Shown piece by piece: positions 10,928 to 22,945 of a DNA stretch of 64,000 nt. The stretch is from Tetracentron sinense (taxonomy: Eukaryota > Streptophyta > Magnoliopsida > Trochodendrales > Trochodendraceae). Both the position numbers and the translations under genes were made by a program. The stretch is from positions 16,182,547 through 16,246,546 of the forward strand of contig CM026556.1 of the NCBI GenBank assembly GCA_015143295.1. Direction: 5' to 3'. The stretch's first letter is position 1; each line of letters begins with the position of its first letter. Below the pieces are notes generated by a model, which was given only the letters and a program-made list of their open reading frames with translations, had not been told where the DNA came from and did not search any database.

Positions 10928-12176
10928 ATGAGACGGAACACACGGGGTCGTGGACCACATACCAGAGCTTCCTCTTCTTCACGGGATGAGGATGAGAAGC
11001 CGGACCTCTCTCAGGTCTTAGGCTCTATTGCTGAGACACTCGCCATACTGGCGGCTCGACAGGCTATACCATCATTGGCGGCACCTACTCCACCGCCCGC
11101 AGCTCCAGTACATCGTACCGCTGGAGTTGAGGCATTCAGGAGATTGAGGCCTCCATCCTTCCATGGGAGTGTGGACCCTCTTGCTGCGGAGGCATGGATC
11201 CTCCAGATGGAGAAGATCTTTGCGGTGCTCTCGCCTACAGAGGAGGATAGAGTAGCATGGGCAGTTTTCATGCTAGAGAGCGAAGCCCACCATTGGTGGT
11301 TGTCCGCATTGAGGATGCGAGATTTGACCATGCAGGGTCAACCTTGGACTTGGGATGAGTTCAAGGACGCTTTTTACAAGAAGTATTTTCCGATTGGAGC
11401 ACGGGAAAAGAAAGAGAAAGAATTCATCAACCTCGAGCAAGGTTTGATGTCGGTGGCACAATACGAGGCCAAGTTCTCGGAGCTATCACGCTTCGCGACT
11501 CACATGGTTGCCACCGAGGCAATGAAGGCAAGAAGGTTTGAGCAAGGGCTCAAAGATGTTATCATGGAGAAGGTTTCGGTTTTCAGACATGCTACCTACC
11601 CTGAGGTAGTAGACAAGGCCCTATTGGTCGAGGCCAATTCAGAGACAGTGTCCAAGAAGAGGGAGTTGGCGAGAGGCCAAGCTAGTAGTTTAGCACCTTC
11701 AGAGAGGTGGACTCGTACCGGCCCTTATTAGTATACATGGCCAACACCACCGATGAGGCCGACTTATGGGCCTCCAGCTCCCCGGTAGTATGTGCCGCAG
11801 GCACCGCGACCTCAGGCTCTTCCGGCTCCACGGCCTGTTGCACCTCAGACGATGAGGTATGCTCCACCTCCGACCCCTCCGACCTATACACACGAGGTCT
11901 GCACTTCGTGCGGCCGAAGGCACCCGGAAGGAGATTGCCGAAGGGCATCGGGTGGATGCTTTCATTGTGGTCGCCAGGGCCATATGATCAGGGATTGCCC
12001 CAGTCGGCATTTACCAGGCCAGTCTCAGGGGATTAGGCCACCAGCACGCCCAGCAGGATCATATCAGGCGTCATCTCAGACTACCCGGTCTACACCTCAG
12101 TCTCGCCAGGCAAACCAGGGGCGAGTTTTTGCCTTAACAGAGGGTGATGCACTTGCATCTGATGATGTAGTGCAAG
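10928..12176 (+). pseudogene. gag: A gag (exon 1), one in-frame stop
   Basis: This encodes the Gag capsid/nucleocapsid precursor. The start is the ATG giving MRRNTRGRG, shared with B and C. A retrotransposon Gag core spans roughly residues 70-230 (AEAWILQMEKIF, HHWWLSALR, EFKDAFYKKYFP, FINLEQG). Near the C-terminus lies a CTSCGRRHPEGDC half-knuckle and a CCHC zinc knuckle CFHCGRQGHMIRDC (11957-11998). A TAG at 11729-11731 interrupts the frame, where sister copy D has a sense codon; the same frame continues to 12176. The last codon is split by the intron-like segment that follows. If that segment is not removed, the ORF ends at 12190. Gag would assemble the cytoplasmic particle and bind RNA. 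Confidence 0.9.
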
Positions 12177-12324
12177 GTACGCAGTTGTAGCTTATTTAAT
12201 TATCCGTAAATTAAACTGTTAGGTATTAATTGATTGTGTACGTACTTGGCATGTTATATATGTATATATACCTACATGTATACACTGTTGATGCATGGAT
12301 GAACTCCGCTAGTCAAAATTTCAG
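12177..12324 (+). other. Putative gag-pol intron in A (148 nt)
   Basis: The segment begins GTACGC and ends TTTCAG, is AT-rich, and contains in-frame stops. Removing it joins gag frame to pol frame so that Gln-Gly-Thr-Leu-Leu-Val-Asn-Glu reads straight through. Copies B, C and D have a GT...AG segment at the same codon. Length modulo 3 is 1 here. Confidence 0.7.
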
Positions 12325-15300
12325 GAACCCTACTAGTCAATGAGTATTTGGCTCGAGTGTTGATTGATACCGGGTCTACTTATTCATTTGTCTCGCCGAG
12401 TTTTTCAGAAGGCTTTTCTGTAGAGCCAAGTCAGCTAGAACCGGAGTTAGCCATTTCGACTCCTCTCGGCAAAACAGTATTGGCAGATAAAGTGTATAGA
12501 AATAGTGTGGTCCAAGTTGGAAGCCACGAGTTGGCGGTTGATCTCATCGTCCTGGGATTCCAAGACTTTGATGTTATATTGGGAATGGATTGGTTGGCAA
12601 CACATCATGGGCATGTAGCTTGCTTTGAGAAGATGGTACTCTTCAAGCCGGTAGAAGGAAAACCATTTCACTTTCGGGGGTTAAAAAGTAGAGATATCGC
12701 TCGTTTTGCGGCATTGAGCTTAGCGAACCTCGAGGCAAAGGACTCTTCGACTATTCCGGTCGTGAGTGAATTCCTGGATGTATTTCCAGAGGAGTTGCCA
12801 GGATTACCTCCAGACAGGGAGATTGAGTTTGTGATTGAGCTTACACCAGGCACAGCTCCCATCTCTCGGGCTCCGTATAGAATGGCCCCGGTGGAACTCA
12901 AGGAGTTGAAGACTCAGTTGGAGGAATTACAAGGCCTTGGTTTCATTCGACCAAGTGTCTCACCGTGGGGTGCCCCGGTGTTGTTTGTTAAGAAGAAAGA
13001 TGGTTCGATGCGGATGTGCGTCGATTACCGGCAATTGAACAAGGTCACTATAAAGAATAGGTATCCATTGCCTAGAATTGATGATTTGTTCGATCAGTTG
13101 AAGGGAGCGAGATTTTTCTCAAAGATAGACCTTCGATCGGGTTATCACCAGTTGAAGATTAAGGTGGAAGATGTTCCCAAAACTGCTTTCAGGACTCGGT
13201 ATGGACACTACGAGTTCTTGGTGATGCCTTTTGGACTCACGAATGTGCCGGCAGCCTTTATGGATTTGATGAACCGGGTGTTCCGGCCATATCTTGATAG
13301 GTGCGTGATTGTGTTTGTTGATGACATTTTGGTCTATTCCGAGACACGGGAAGATCACACACGTGACCTACGCCTTGCTTTAGAAATGCTAAGAGAGCAC
13401 AAGCTATACGCCAAACTTAGCAAGTGTGAGTTTTGGTTGGAAGAGGTGGCATTCCTAGGCCACGTTGTTTCTGCAGAAGGTATCTCGGTAGATCCGAAGA
13501 AGATCGAAGCAGTTATGAGTTGGGCGAGGCCCAAGAGTGTTATCGAGATACGCAGCTTTCTTGGGTTGGCAGGCTACTACAGGAGATTTGTAGAGGGTTT
13601 CTCTAGCCTTGCAGCACCGCTCACTTACCTGACAAGGAAGAACGCCAAGTTTGTATGGAGTGATAAGTGCGAGATCAGTTTCACGGAACTGAAGAAGAGG
13701 CTTACTACAGCCCCTGTCCTTACTGTGCCATCTGGACCTTATGGGTATGAGGTGTATAGTGATGCCTCACACGTTGGACTTGGGTGTGTACTCATGCAGC
13801 ACAAGAAAGTCATTGCCTATGCATCAAGGCAATTGAAGGAGCATGAGAAGAATTATCCCACGCACGACTTGGAGCTTGCGGCGGTCGTGTTTGCACTTAA
13901 GATTTGGCATCATTACCTTTATGGGGTGGAGTTCTAAGTGTTTACCGATCACAAGAGTCTCAAGTATCTCTTTTCCCAAAAGGAGCTGAATCTAAGGCAA
14001 CGGCGTTGGATGGAATTTTTGAAAGACTATGATTGTACCATTCAATACCACCCGGGTAAAGCAAATATAGTGGCTGATGCTTTGAGTAGAAGACCTCCGG
14101 GGTTATTAGCATGCATGTTAGTGCAGGAATGGAAGCTACTTGAAGACTTGGCAAATCTGGACATTAGTGTGAATGACTCTGTCCGTAGTCTTATCTTGGC
14201 AAATGTCACGGTTCGGCCATACATTATGGATTTGATCCAAGAATACCAAACCACGGATGCTGAATTGTTGGCTTATCGGGACAAGGAAGTTGCTAAGGGT
14301 AGTGAGGACTTCTCTCTCACTAGCCAAGGTGCTATCACATTCAAGGGAAGGCTGTGTGTCCCAGCCAATGCAAATCTTCGGAGGGAGATTATGGATGAAG
14401 CCCACCGGGCAAAGTACACTATGCATCCTGGGGGTACAAAGATGTACCGGAACCTCAAGAGTCACTTTTGGTGGCAGAATATGAAGAGGGATGTTGCAGA
14501 ATATGTGGCACTGTGCTTAGTGTGCCAACAGGTGAAAGCAGAACACATGCGACCCGCCGGTCTATTGCATTCTCTTCCTATTCCCGAGTGGAAATGGGAG
14601 AACATATCCATGGATTTCATAGTTGGCTTGCCAAAAATGGCAAAGGGCTCAGATGCAATTTGGGTTGTAGTAGACCGTCTGACGAAGTCTGCGCACTTCC
14701 TACCCTACCGAACTACTTTCAACTCTAGCCAGTTGGCTGCTCTATACATCAAGGAAGTGGTGACGTTGCACGGAGTGCCCGTCAGTATTGTGTCGGATCA
14801 GGATCTAAGATTCACGTCAAGATTTTGGAAAAGTTTCTAAGAGGCTATGGGTTCCCGACTTTATTTCAACACCGCCTTTCATCCACAAACGGATGGGCAA
14901 ACCGAGAGAGTGAACCAAGTCATTGAAGACATGCTTCGGGCTTGTATGTTGGATTTCAAAGGCAGTTGGGAAGAGCACTTGCCTTTGGTTGAATTCGCCT
15001 ATAATAACAGCTATCAGGCAAGTATCCAAATGGCACCATTTGAGGCCTTGTATGGGCGAAGTTGTAGGTCTCCTCTCTATTGGGATGAGGTAGGAGAAAG
15101 GAAAGTACTTGGTCCGGAGTTGATTGAGCAAACTGCAAACACAGTTAAGATCATTCGGGATCAATTGAAAGCCGCTCAAGATCGCCAGAAAAGTTATGCG
15201 GACACGCGCCGTAGGGACTTGGAATTTCAAGTAGGGGATCAAGTTTTTGTGAAAGTATCTCCTAGCAAAGGGATCATGAGATTTAGCAAGCGAGGCAAGC

Positions 15301-15650
15301 TCAGTCCTCGGTATGTTGGGCCTTTTGAGATTATCACGCGAGTTGGTGAGGTTGCTTACAGGGTAGCTCTCCCACCTCACATGGCCGCAGTTCACAACGT
15401 CTTCCATGTGTCTATGCTTCGGAAGTACATTGCGGATCCTTCGCATGTCATAGACTTGGAACCGTAGGAGATTCGAGAGGACCTCACCTTGATTGAAAAG
15501 CCGGTTCAGATTTTGGATCGAAGAGATCAAGTGCTTCGCAACAAGCCAATCCCTTTGGTTCTTGTGCAATGGCAACACCATGCTCGGGAAGAAGCTACAT
15601 GGGCGCGTGAAGCCGAAGTCAAAGCGAAGTACCTAGAATTATTTGAATGA
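12325..15650 (+). pseudogene. pol: A pol (exon 2), three in-frame stops
   Basis: This is the polyprotein for reverse transcription and integration. Domains in order: aspartic protease (DTGS at 12366); reverse transcriptase ([22 protein letters not shown] with the DD at 13320); RNase H (YSDASH, then [10 protein letters not shown]); integrase with an H-H-C-C zinc region (CLVCQQVK), DD35E core (MDFIVGLP and ERVNQVIEDML) and a GPF motif (SPRYVGPFEII); and a C-terminal chromodomain-like segment (ILDRRDQVLRNKPIPLVLVQW). Stops lie at 13935-13937, 14838-14840 and 15465-15467, each where sisters have a sense codon; otherwise the frame is open to the TGA at 15648. The Tekay/Del assignment rests on domain order, LTR length and the chromodomain tail. 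Confidence 0.93.
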
Positions 15651-15738
15651 GTTTTTGTATAAGTTTGTATATGACTTGTAATTTTCTTTTTGGTTTGTAA
15701 TGCAAGTAGCGTCTAAATTTCGAGGATGAAATTTTTGT

Positions 15739-15751
15739 AAGGGGGGGAGGA
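15739..15751 (+). other. A polypurine tract
   Basis: AAGGGGGGGAGGA lies immediately before the 3' LTR. The same tract, with small changes, precedes the 3' LTRs of B, C and D. Confidence 0.92.
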
Positions 15752-17998
15752 TGTAGAGCCCCGGACCTTTTCACATTTAATGCATGACACTTTCGTTGCG
15801 ATTTTGCCTTTAAAGAGGAATAATTAATAAATAAGGAAGAAATTGGAAATTCTGAAACGTCAAAAATGTTCGTTTTCGAAGTACGAACCCAACGCAAGTT
15901 GAATCATCAAAATCCGACGAGCGAGTCAAAAGATATGGCCAAAACAGTCTGGACCTGCAGGCAACCAATCGCTCGGTCCATAGAGCGATCGATCGGTCCA
16001 AAACCAATCTATCGGTAGCTATCGACTGGCCAAGATTTTTGTATGGGGAAATTTTCCAGAGAGTTGATTTTTGGTCGAGAGCTCGGTCAACACACCGATC
16101 GCTCGGTAGGCAACCGATCGATCGGTCATTAACACCGATCGCTCGGTACTCGCGTTTTTTTTGCAGAAATTTCAGTAAGGGTATTATGGTCTTTTGGTCG
16201 GTTTACTCTTACCTTAAGAGTCTTGCCCGAGCCTTTAGGGCTCATTCTCAACACTTAGAAGATTTGGGGGATTAGAAGAGAGGAGAAAGGGTTTCCTAAG
16301 CTAGGGTTTTGCTTTTGGAGAAGAATCAAAGGGGTTTTGAGACCCTAGATCACTTCAAGTCCGGCTTTTCTCCAAGATCACGGCTCAAGCACCCGTGGAG
16401 AGCGTTCCCCAAGTTAGGGCAGCACCTCACGGTCGTTTTTGGAAGGGGTTTCTTCCTCATTTCTTCAAGGTCGGTACCTCTTGCTACCCTCCTAGCTATA
16501 GCTCCTATTTTCCTTTATTTCTCTTTGTTTCCTTCCTTTGTACATGTGCTATGAGTTTGGAAGTGTGAACGTGGTGAATGGAGATGGAATAGGCGATTGG
16601 ATGCCAATGGTTGTGTTGTGATGATTGAAATAGGGGAGGGCATTGTATCCATAATAAACACACATTTATGATGTGTGTAAACTCACCTAGAAAAGCATGA
16701 TTTAGGTTTAAATGAATAATGAACACACCATGTTTGATGAAATGCCAAGGTGAATAAAGTGAGTTGTAAATTAGGAAATGCATGCCTAATAAATTATGGA
16801 AATTGCTAGGGCCTATGATAGTGTGTTTTCTTGCTTTCCCTAAATGATGTGAATATTACGTTGCTCAATCATTGATGCCATATGTGTTGTGAATTACCCA
16901 AATGTCATATTTAAATTTAAATGCAAGTATGTACACGATTCCCACGAGCACGACATGCATGACATGATTTACCGAGGTTTTCAAGAACATGGTTAGAGGT
17001 GGGACATATCCTACGATATGTTTTATCTCGCTTTTCACAAGAAAACAAGAACCAACATTCCACGAGGGGTCTCCCCTCACTCACAAGTGCATATCATGAA
17101 GAAGGGCCTCCCTTCCCTCGCAAGTACATACATATCATGAAGAAGGGTCTCCCTTCCCTCTCAAGTGCATTGCATAAAGAAGGGTCTCCCTTCCCTCTCA
17201 AGGCATCTCTCAAGCGCATCTCACAAGGATATCTCACAAGTGTATCTCACAAGTTACATGATCACAAGCAAGCACGCATGACATGCATGACATGACACAT
17301 ACGACACGCTCGACAAGATCAAGCAAGACAAACACGATAAGCTTTCAAGTACGAAAAGATATTTCAAGCCAAGTCAAGTGCACGATGTTTTCAAGAGGTT
17401 TTATCGGCTTTCTACGAAATACAAGCATGATTATAAATTGCTTTACTCCCTTGTATGATATGAATTGTTTCCGTCTAACATATATGAATTGCTCCTGATT
17501 TATGTATTGCCATTTTTATGCTATAACTGTTGGTTAGTATTTAGTACCCGCTGAGTATTCCTTGCTCAGCCGTACTTCTTATGTCGGCAGGTTCTGAGGG
17601 AGCTGCTGCTCCATTTGATGTTTGTGCTCCTGGTCCATGGGTGGAAGAGGAGTACGTCGAGGTGCCCTTTGAGGAACCTCCCGTAGAGGGTTATCAGTAG
17701 GTGGTGTTAGATTCTGAGTGGATTAGCTGTGGGTGAGCATGAGTGATTATGTCCATGTATTTTGGCGGGCATGTCCGCACTTTCTTTGTTTGATTTCTTT
17801 GTATTAAACTTGGACCATGTGTATATACTTAGAGGTTGTTAGACTTCCGCTGTGTTTTATAGTTATGTTTCCGCTGTCATCCTCTATTGTATATGCTCTT
17901 TGGGTTTTTGCAGGTTGGTTTGTCAAACAAGTCATGTAAGCCATGATTAGTCGTCCAAAGTTCACTCTAACTCGTAGGGTGGGTTTTGGGTCGCGACA
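15752..17998 (+). repeat. A 3' LTR
   Basis: This LTR is 2247 bp, about 98 percent identical to the 5' LTR by eye. It includes a palindrome block at 15962-16152 and the MSAG short ORF. Confidence 0.93.
17581..17700 (+). CDS. Short conserved LTR ORF, 39 aa (A 3' LTR copy)
   Basis: It has the same reading frame and length as the 5' LTR copy. It starts MSAG and ends EGYQ, with two residue changes in the acidic tract (EVPFEE for EEPLEE). Confidence 0.4.
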   Translation: MSAGSEGAAAPFDVCAPGPWVEEEYVEVPFEEPPVEGYQ

Positions 17999-18690
17999 GA
18001 TTACATCATATTCAAAATAAGAAACCTTGAGAAATCACCCAAAATAGGATGCTCAAGGGGTGTACAACCCATAAGAAGAAAGAGAAGAGAATAAAGAGAG
18101 AAGAAGAAAGCATGATCATGGAACCCATCCACCATTCAACAAGAATATATATATTAACTATTCATCAACTATGAATAATAATATGGATTGACAAATTATT
18201 TAGAAAGTCCATAACCTCAACAAGGGTTTTGCTAACCTTAGGGAAACTCTTTCCCACATGGTTAAGGCCTCTATTAACATTTAATAGAAAAACCCTAAAG
18301 CAAAGAAAGCAAGCATGACTAGAATGAATTCTTAGGGTTTTTAGATCATCATTAAGGCCTCTATTAGGGAACCATACTATTTTGATCTAATAACTATTAA
18401 AAGACCAAAATAAAAAAATCAGCAAATTGCTAATTTTAATATGACATTATATTGATTCTAAAAATAAATTCAAAATCAATAATAGGTGAATTCAAAATTT
18501 TCCATAATGACCAACTGCTTTAGGGATTATTTGATTTAACAATTAAATAAAATAATACTCTAAACAATAGTATTAAATGTCCATAAAATAATTGATCTCT
18601 ATCAATTAAAATTCACTTGAGATAAAACCCTGTATCTCAACCAATGGCATTTATGTAATTACTTGATTAACTATTAATCAAATAAAAACT

Positions 18691-20142
18691 TATAAATACT
18701 ATGTAGCCGGTAATTCTGAGCACATGTAATTGATCCAAATCAACTACAATAATTATGATATTATTCCCATAAACTTTTTAGGGAACCATAAGCGATATCA
18801 AAATTAACATTTAATTAAATGATAGCCCGTGGACTCGAAGTAGATAATTAAACAATTTAATTAAATCTCAGCCCGTGCTCTCAAATCAAATAATTAAACT
18901 ATTTAATTAATTGGTAGCCCATTAAACGATTTAATAGCATCTCATGCTCCCAAATCAAATAATGGAATTTAGGAAAAAATTAAAAGTCTCTGGGAAAATT
19001 AATTTAGAAAACTCTTTTTCCCGCTTTAGATTTTCGACTCAAGTTTTGACCCTCAAAACGATTGATTCTGGAAAAACTTTCTTCATGAAATTTGTAGATC
19101 TTTTCGACGGCTTCGAAACTATACACTGACGGACTTGAATCGGCTTACGGTTACAAAGTTATGGCCGAAATACCGAAACCGTATTGATTCTTCTAATCAA
19201 ATACAAATCCGAAAATCCATGAATCAATTTTAATCGAAATAAGCTTTAATCTCCAAGAATGCTTAAGCAAGGGTGTCAACCACCATGGGATTTATTAATT
19301 AACATTTAATAAATAAAATCCCATCTATATATGCTAGCCAAAATTTCAATGGGTATCCAAGTGGTCTAAATCAAAGGGAAAACTTGCCCAGGGCTCACAA
19401 GAATAAATTAAATAATTATAAATACTATGTAGCCGGTAATTCTGAGCACATGTAATTGATCCAAATCAACTACAATAATTATGATATTATTCCCATAAAC
19501 TTTTTAGGGAACCATAAGCGATATCAAAATTAACATTTAATTAAATGATAGCTCGTGGACTCGAAGTAGATAATTAAACAATTTAATTAAATCTCAGCCC
19601 GTGCTCTCAAATCAAATAATTAAACTATTTAATTAATTGGTAGCCCATTAAACGATTTAATAGCATCTCATGCTTCCAAATCAAATAATGGAATTTAGGA
19701 AAAAATTAAAAGTCTCTGGGAAAATTAATTTAGAAAACTCTTTTTCCCGCTTTAGATTTTCGACTCAAGTTTTGACCCTCAAAACGATTGATTCTGGAAA
19801 AACTTTCTTCATGAAATTTGTAGATCTTTTCGACGGCTTCGAAACTATACACTGACGGACTTGAATCGGCTTACGGTTACAAAGTTATGGCTGAAATACC
19901 GAAACCGTATTGATTCTTCTAATCAAATACAAATCCGAAAATCCATGAATCAATTTTAATCGAAATAAGCTTTAATCTCCAAGAATGCTTAAGCAGGGGT
20001 GTCAAACACCATGGGATTTATTAATTAACATTTAATAAATAAAATCCCATCTATATATGCTAGCCAAAATTTCAATGGGTATCCAAGTGGTCTAAATCAA
20101 AGGGAAAACTTGCCCAGGGCTCACAAGAATAAATTAAATAAT
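18691..20142. repeat. 726-bp tandem duplication in E
   Basis: The two units, 18691-19416 and 19417-20142, are nearly identical; about five or six substitutions were seen by eye. Both contain the AAAGTTATGG motif. The small matching ORFs in the two units (18944 and 19670) are a consequence of the duplication, not genes. Confidence 0.93.
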
Positions 20143-20452
20143 TTAATTTAATATTCTAAAAGGATCTCTAAATCCTTAAAGGATATAATCAAGATTTAGA
20201 TATCTCTAAATACCTATCCCTTATGAAAAGATGTTTTGAAAAAATCCAAAACCAAAATTAGTATCACACTAATTTATAAGGGTTTGATCTCTCCCTCAAT
20301 AACTAGAGGGCTCCCTTAGCCCTAATAAATGATTATCCAATAATCAAGAATCTAGAAAATTGATTCATTAGGGTAACCAAAATTCATAGGGGAGGCATTC
20401 TTGATATAATTAAAATTTGATGATACCCTAAAATCAAAGAGAAGCATAGCCA

Positions 20453-20467
20453 AGGCTCTGATACTAC
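20453..20467 (-). other. E primer binding site (tRNA-iMet-like)
   Basis: The minus strand reads TAGTATCAGAGCC directly downstream of the 5' LTR, one mismatch from the initiator-methionine complement. It fixes the minus orientation of E. Confidence 0.75.
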
Positions 20468-20937
20468 TGATAGTATGCCTCTTTTTAATTTTAGAAACAC
20501 AGTTCTTGGGGGGCATACATCGAATCCCAAGATCTGACTAAGATTCTAATTGATTTTATTTAATGAAGTTAGGAATAACATTCACCTTTGCGTCTTTGAA
20601 ATTGTTAAATCCAATCCACGTTAGAATAGTACTTGCAAAACTTCACAAGTGTCAAGTCTCCTGTCGATTCACACGAACCTTCTTTTTCCTTTAAAGCTTT
20701 CTCTAATGGGAGCTAATGGCCCTTCCAAATTTCTAGATCTAGGAATCTTGAATAAAAGATCCAATCTTTATTATCAAGAACCTTTCTTGATGATCAAGAT
20801 CCATGATCTTCTTCTTCTTGATTATTCAAAACATAGAACACACAAGAGAAGAAAGGGGAGAGGGGTGACCATACACCACTAGAGAGAGGGGATGAGCATG
20901 AGATTTGAGGAGAGGGGAGAGGTTTCCAAATCTGGAA
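20468..20937 (-). repeat. E 5' LTR, segment 1 of 3
   Basis: This segment matches 176-640 of the 3' LTR. It is interrupted by element D, whose TSD TGGAA is the last five bases here. The LTR resumes at 49706. Confidence 0.9.
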
Positions 20938-21771
20938 TGTCTCGACCCAAAACCCACCCTACGAGTTAGAGTGAATCTTGGACGACTCATCATGACTTGC
21001 TTGACGAACTAACCTGTAAAAATCCACAAAGCATATACAAAGAGGACACAATAGCAGAAACATACTCTAACATAGCACAATGGAAGACTAACAAACCTCT
21101 ATGTATATATACACACATGATCCAAGTTTATACAAAAAGATACACAAAAGAAAGTGGGGACAGGCCCGCCAAAATACATGAATACATCTCTCTCAACTCA
21201 CCCACAGCTATTCACTCAGAATCTACCACCTCTAATAATAACCCTTTACTGGAGGTTCCTCGACATACTCCGCCTCCACCCAAGGGCTCGGATTACAGAT
21301 GTCAAAAGGAGCAGCCGCTCCGCTATCACCTGCCGACATAAGAAGTACGGCTGAGCCTAGAATACTCAGCGTGTACCAAATGCTAACCAACAGTCATAGT
21401 ACAGCAACAATGATATATATACAAGCAGGAAGCAGTTAATCTCATAACTAAAAAGTAAAGCAGTTTATAGTCATGCTTGCATTTCGTAAAAGCCGATAAA
21501 ATCCTTGAAAATATCGTGCACTTGACTTAACTCAAATAGCCCTTTTCGTGATTGAAAACTTGTCTTGTCTGTCTTGTCTTGTCGTATCATGTCGTGTCAT
21601 GCCATGTCATGCTTGCTTGGAAAATAACCTACTTGTGAGGGATGGGAGACCGTTCTTCCTAAATGCTCATGCTTGTCATGCCATGTATCTTGCTTGCTTG
21701 GAAAATAAACTACTTATGAGGGAAGGGAGACCCTTCTTCCTAAATGTTCATGCTTGTCATGTCATGTATCT
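20938..21771 (-). repeat. D 3' LTR, segment 1 of 2
   Basis: It matches 47473-48230 of the 5' LTR. It ends in TATCT, the TSD of element B, and the LTR continues after 40778. Confidence 0.9.
21232..21339 (-). CDS. Short conserved LTR ORF, 35 aa (D 3' LTR copy)
   Basis: It starts MSAG and contains PWVEAEYVEE, with a 4-codon in-frame deletion in the acidic tract relative to A, and ends GYY. The partner copy in D's 5' LTR (ATG at 47872) is broken by a frameshift. Confidence 0.4.
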   Translation of the reverse strand: MSAGDSGAAAPFDICNPSPWVEAEYVEEPPVKGYY

Positions 21772-22018
21772 TGTCGCGCCCCAAAATACCCCCTAGGAGT
21801 TTAGGGATACTTTAGGAGTGACTATACGTACCTGCCAAACCATCCTGTAATGAACAAGATAATTACAGTACTAAAACAATGAAAATCAGAGCACGGAAGC
21901 TAAACATAAATGCGGAAGCGTAAACTAACTTTTTCTTTTCTTCTAAGATTTCCAACATAGTATTCCAAGTAAACTTATATACAAACATGTCTAAGTCTAA
22001 GATGGACAGACCCACCTA

Positions 22019-22219
22019 TCAAAATGTCAAAATACATAAAGGACCCTCTCGTACTCTCCCCTCAACAGTAGTCGAGGTATGGCCACACGTCAAGGTCTCG
22101 TCCGCCTGAGACTGCAGTGGGATAGACGGCTCTCTCTCCTCAATATACTCTTCCTCGACCCAAGGCTCTGGGTCGAGGGCTCCCTCAGTACCTGCCGACA
22201 TGAAAGTACGGCTGAGCAT
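22019..22219 (-). CDS. Short conserved LTR ORF, 66 aa (B 3' LTR copy)
   Basis: It reads MLSRTF then MSAG, followed by PEPWVEEEYIEE and a longer C-terminal tail than in A/D. The core matches the A/D peptide although surrounding DNA is poorly alignable. Start could be either Met (22219 or 22201); only the second is shared with A/D. Translation is unproven. Confidence 0.4.
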   Translation of the reverse strand: MLSRTFMSAGTEGALDPEPWVEEEYIEEREPSIPLQSQADETLTCGHTSTTVEGRVREGPLCILTF

Positions 22220-22499
22220 GGAATACTCAGCGAGTACAAGCTTCTAGCTATCCATAACAATAATAAACACGGAAGGAGTAGTACAATACCAATCATCAAT
22301 TCCAGGCAATAGTAAGATCATAGAATCAAACAATATTAAACATGGAGCAATATTATCATCTTGATGTGCATGAATGCAAAAACGCCGATAAAACTCATGC
22401 TTAAAAACCCGTTTCCATGTCTCGGTATGCATTGTAAAAATCATGTATGCGTGCATGCATGAATGTCTTTTCATCATCTTGTAACCTTGCATCTTGTAA

Positions 22500-22945
22500 C
22501 TTGTGAGCCAGAGACTAGCACCCGAATCTCCCTGGGCTGCCAACCTCCTTGATATGTATGGTTTTCTTGTGAGCCAGAGGCTAGTACCCGAATGTCCTTG
22601 GGCTACCAACCTCCTTGACAATATGTGACTTTTATTACTTGTTTAGTTTTCTGGTGAGCCAGAGGCTAGTACCCGAATGTCCCTGGGCTACCAACCTCCT
22701 TGACAATATGTGTTTTAGGGGTTTTCTTGTGAGCCAGAGGCTAGTACCCGAATGTCCTTGGGCTACCAACCTCCTTGATAATATGTGACTTTTATTACTT
22801 GTTTAGTTTTCTTGTGAGCCAGAGGCTAGTACCTGAATGTCCCTGGGCTACCAACCTCCTTGACAATATGTGTTTTAGGGGTTTTCTTGTGAGCCAGAGA
22901 CTAGTACCCGAATGTCCCTGGGCTACCAACCTCCTTGACATGCAA
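22500..22945. repeat. Tandem repeat with AGCCAGAGGCTAG core (B 3' LTR)
   Basis: Six units each contain GTGAGCCAGAGGCTAGTACC and CTACCAACCTCCTTG, spaced 60-90 bp. The same repeat occurs in opposite orientation in C's LTRs (30785-31045, 38277-38540, four units each) and as two units at 39255-39385. Confidence 0.9.

Larger units (their letters stand above)
8321..17998 (+). mobile_element. A: Ty3/gypsy chromovirus (Tekay/Del-like), full length
   Basis: A is a complete 9.7-kb element: 5' LTR 8321-10578, iMet primer binding site, gag, intron-like spacer, pol, polypurine tract, 3' LTR 15752-17998. The flanks read GATTC and GATTA, a TSD matching at 4 of 5 positions. By eye the LTRs differ at roughly 40 substitutions plus two indels (4 and 7 bp) over ~2.25 kb, near 2 percent. 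The coding region carries four in-frame stops, so A is not autonomous. It sits in E's internal region. Confidence 0.93.
18003..20467 (-). other. E internal region, 5' part, non-coding
   Basis: AT-rich sequence with no retroviral domain on either strand. It is dominated by a 726-bp tandem duplication (18691-20142). It ends at E's primer binding site. Confidence 0.6.

Noticed and set aside
11011-11331. Minus ORFs opposite gag
   Set aside because: Antisense shadows of the Gag coding region, similar in all four copies because gag itself is conserved.
10579-12324. Programmed frameshift between gag and pol
   Set aside because: The gag-pol frame relation differs between copies (offset varies) and the spacer has many stops; a single slippage site cannot explain all four.
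14817-15581. 254-aa minus-strand ORF
   Set aside because: It is antisense to A's integrase and chromodomain-like region, which are clearly coding on the plus strand.
8316-18003. Perfect TSD for element A
   Set aside because: Flanks read GATTC and GATTA, so only 4 of 5 bases match; the insertion is supported by LTR ends and internal structure instead.
18944-19855. Two identical 61-aa ORFs
   Set aside because: They are the two copies of the 726-bp duplication; no motif, and the region is otherwise non-coding.
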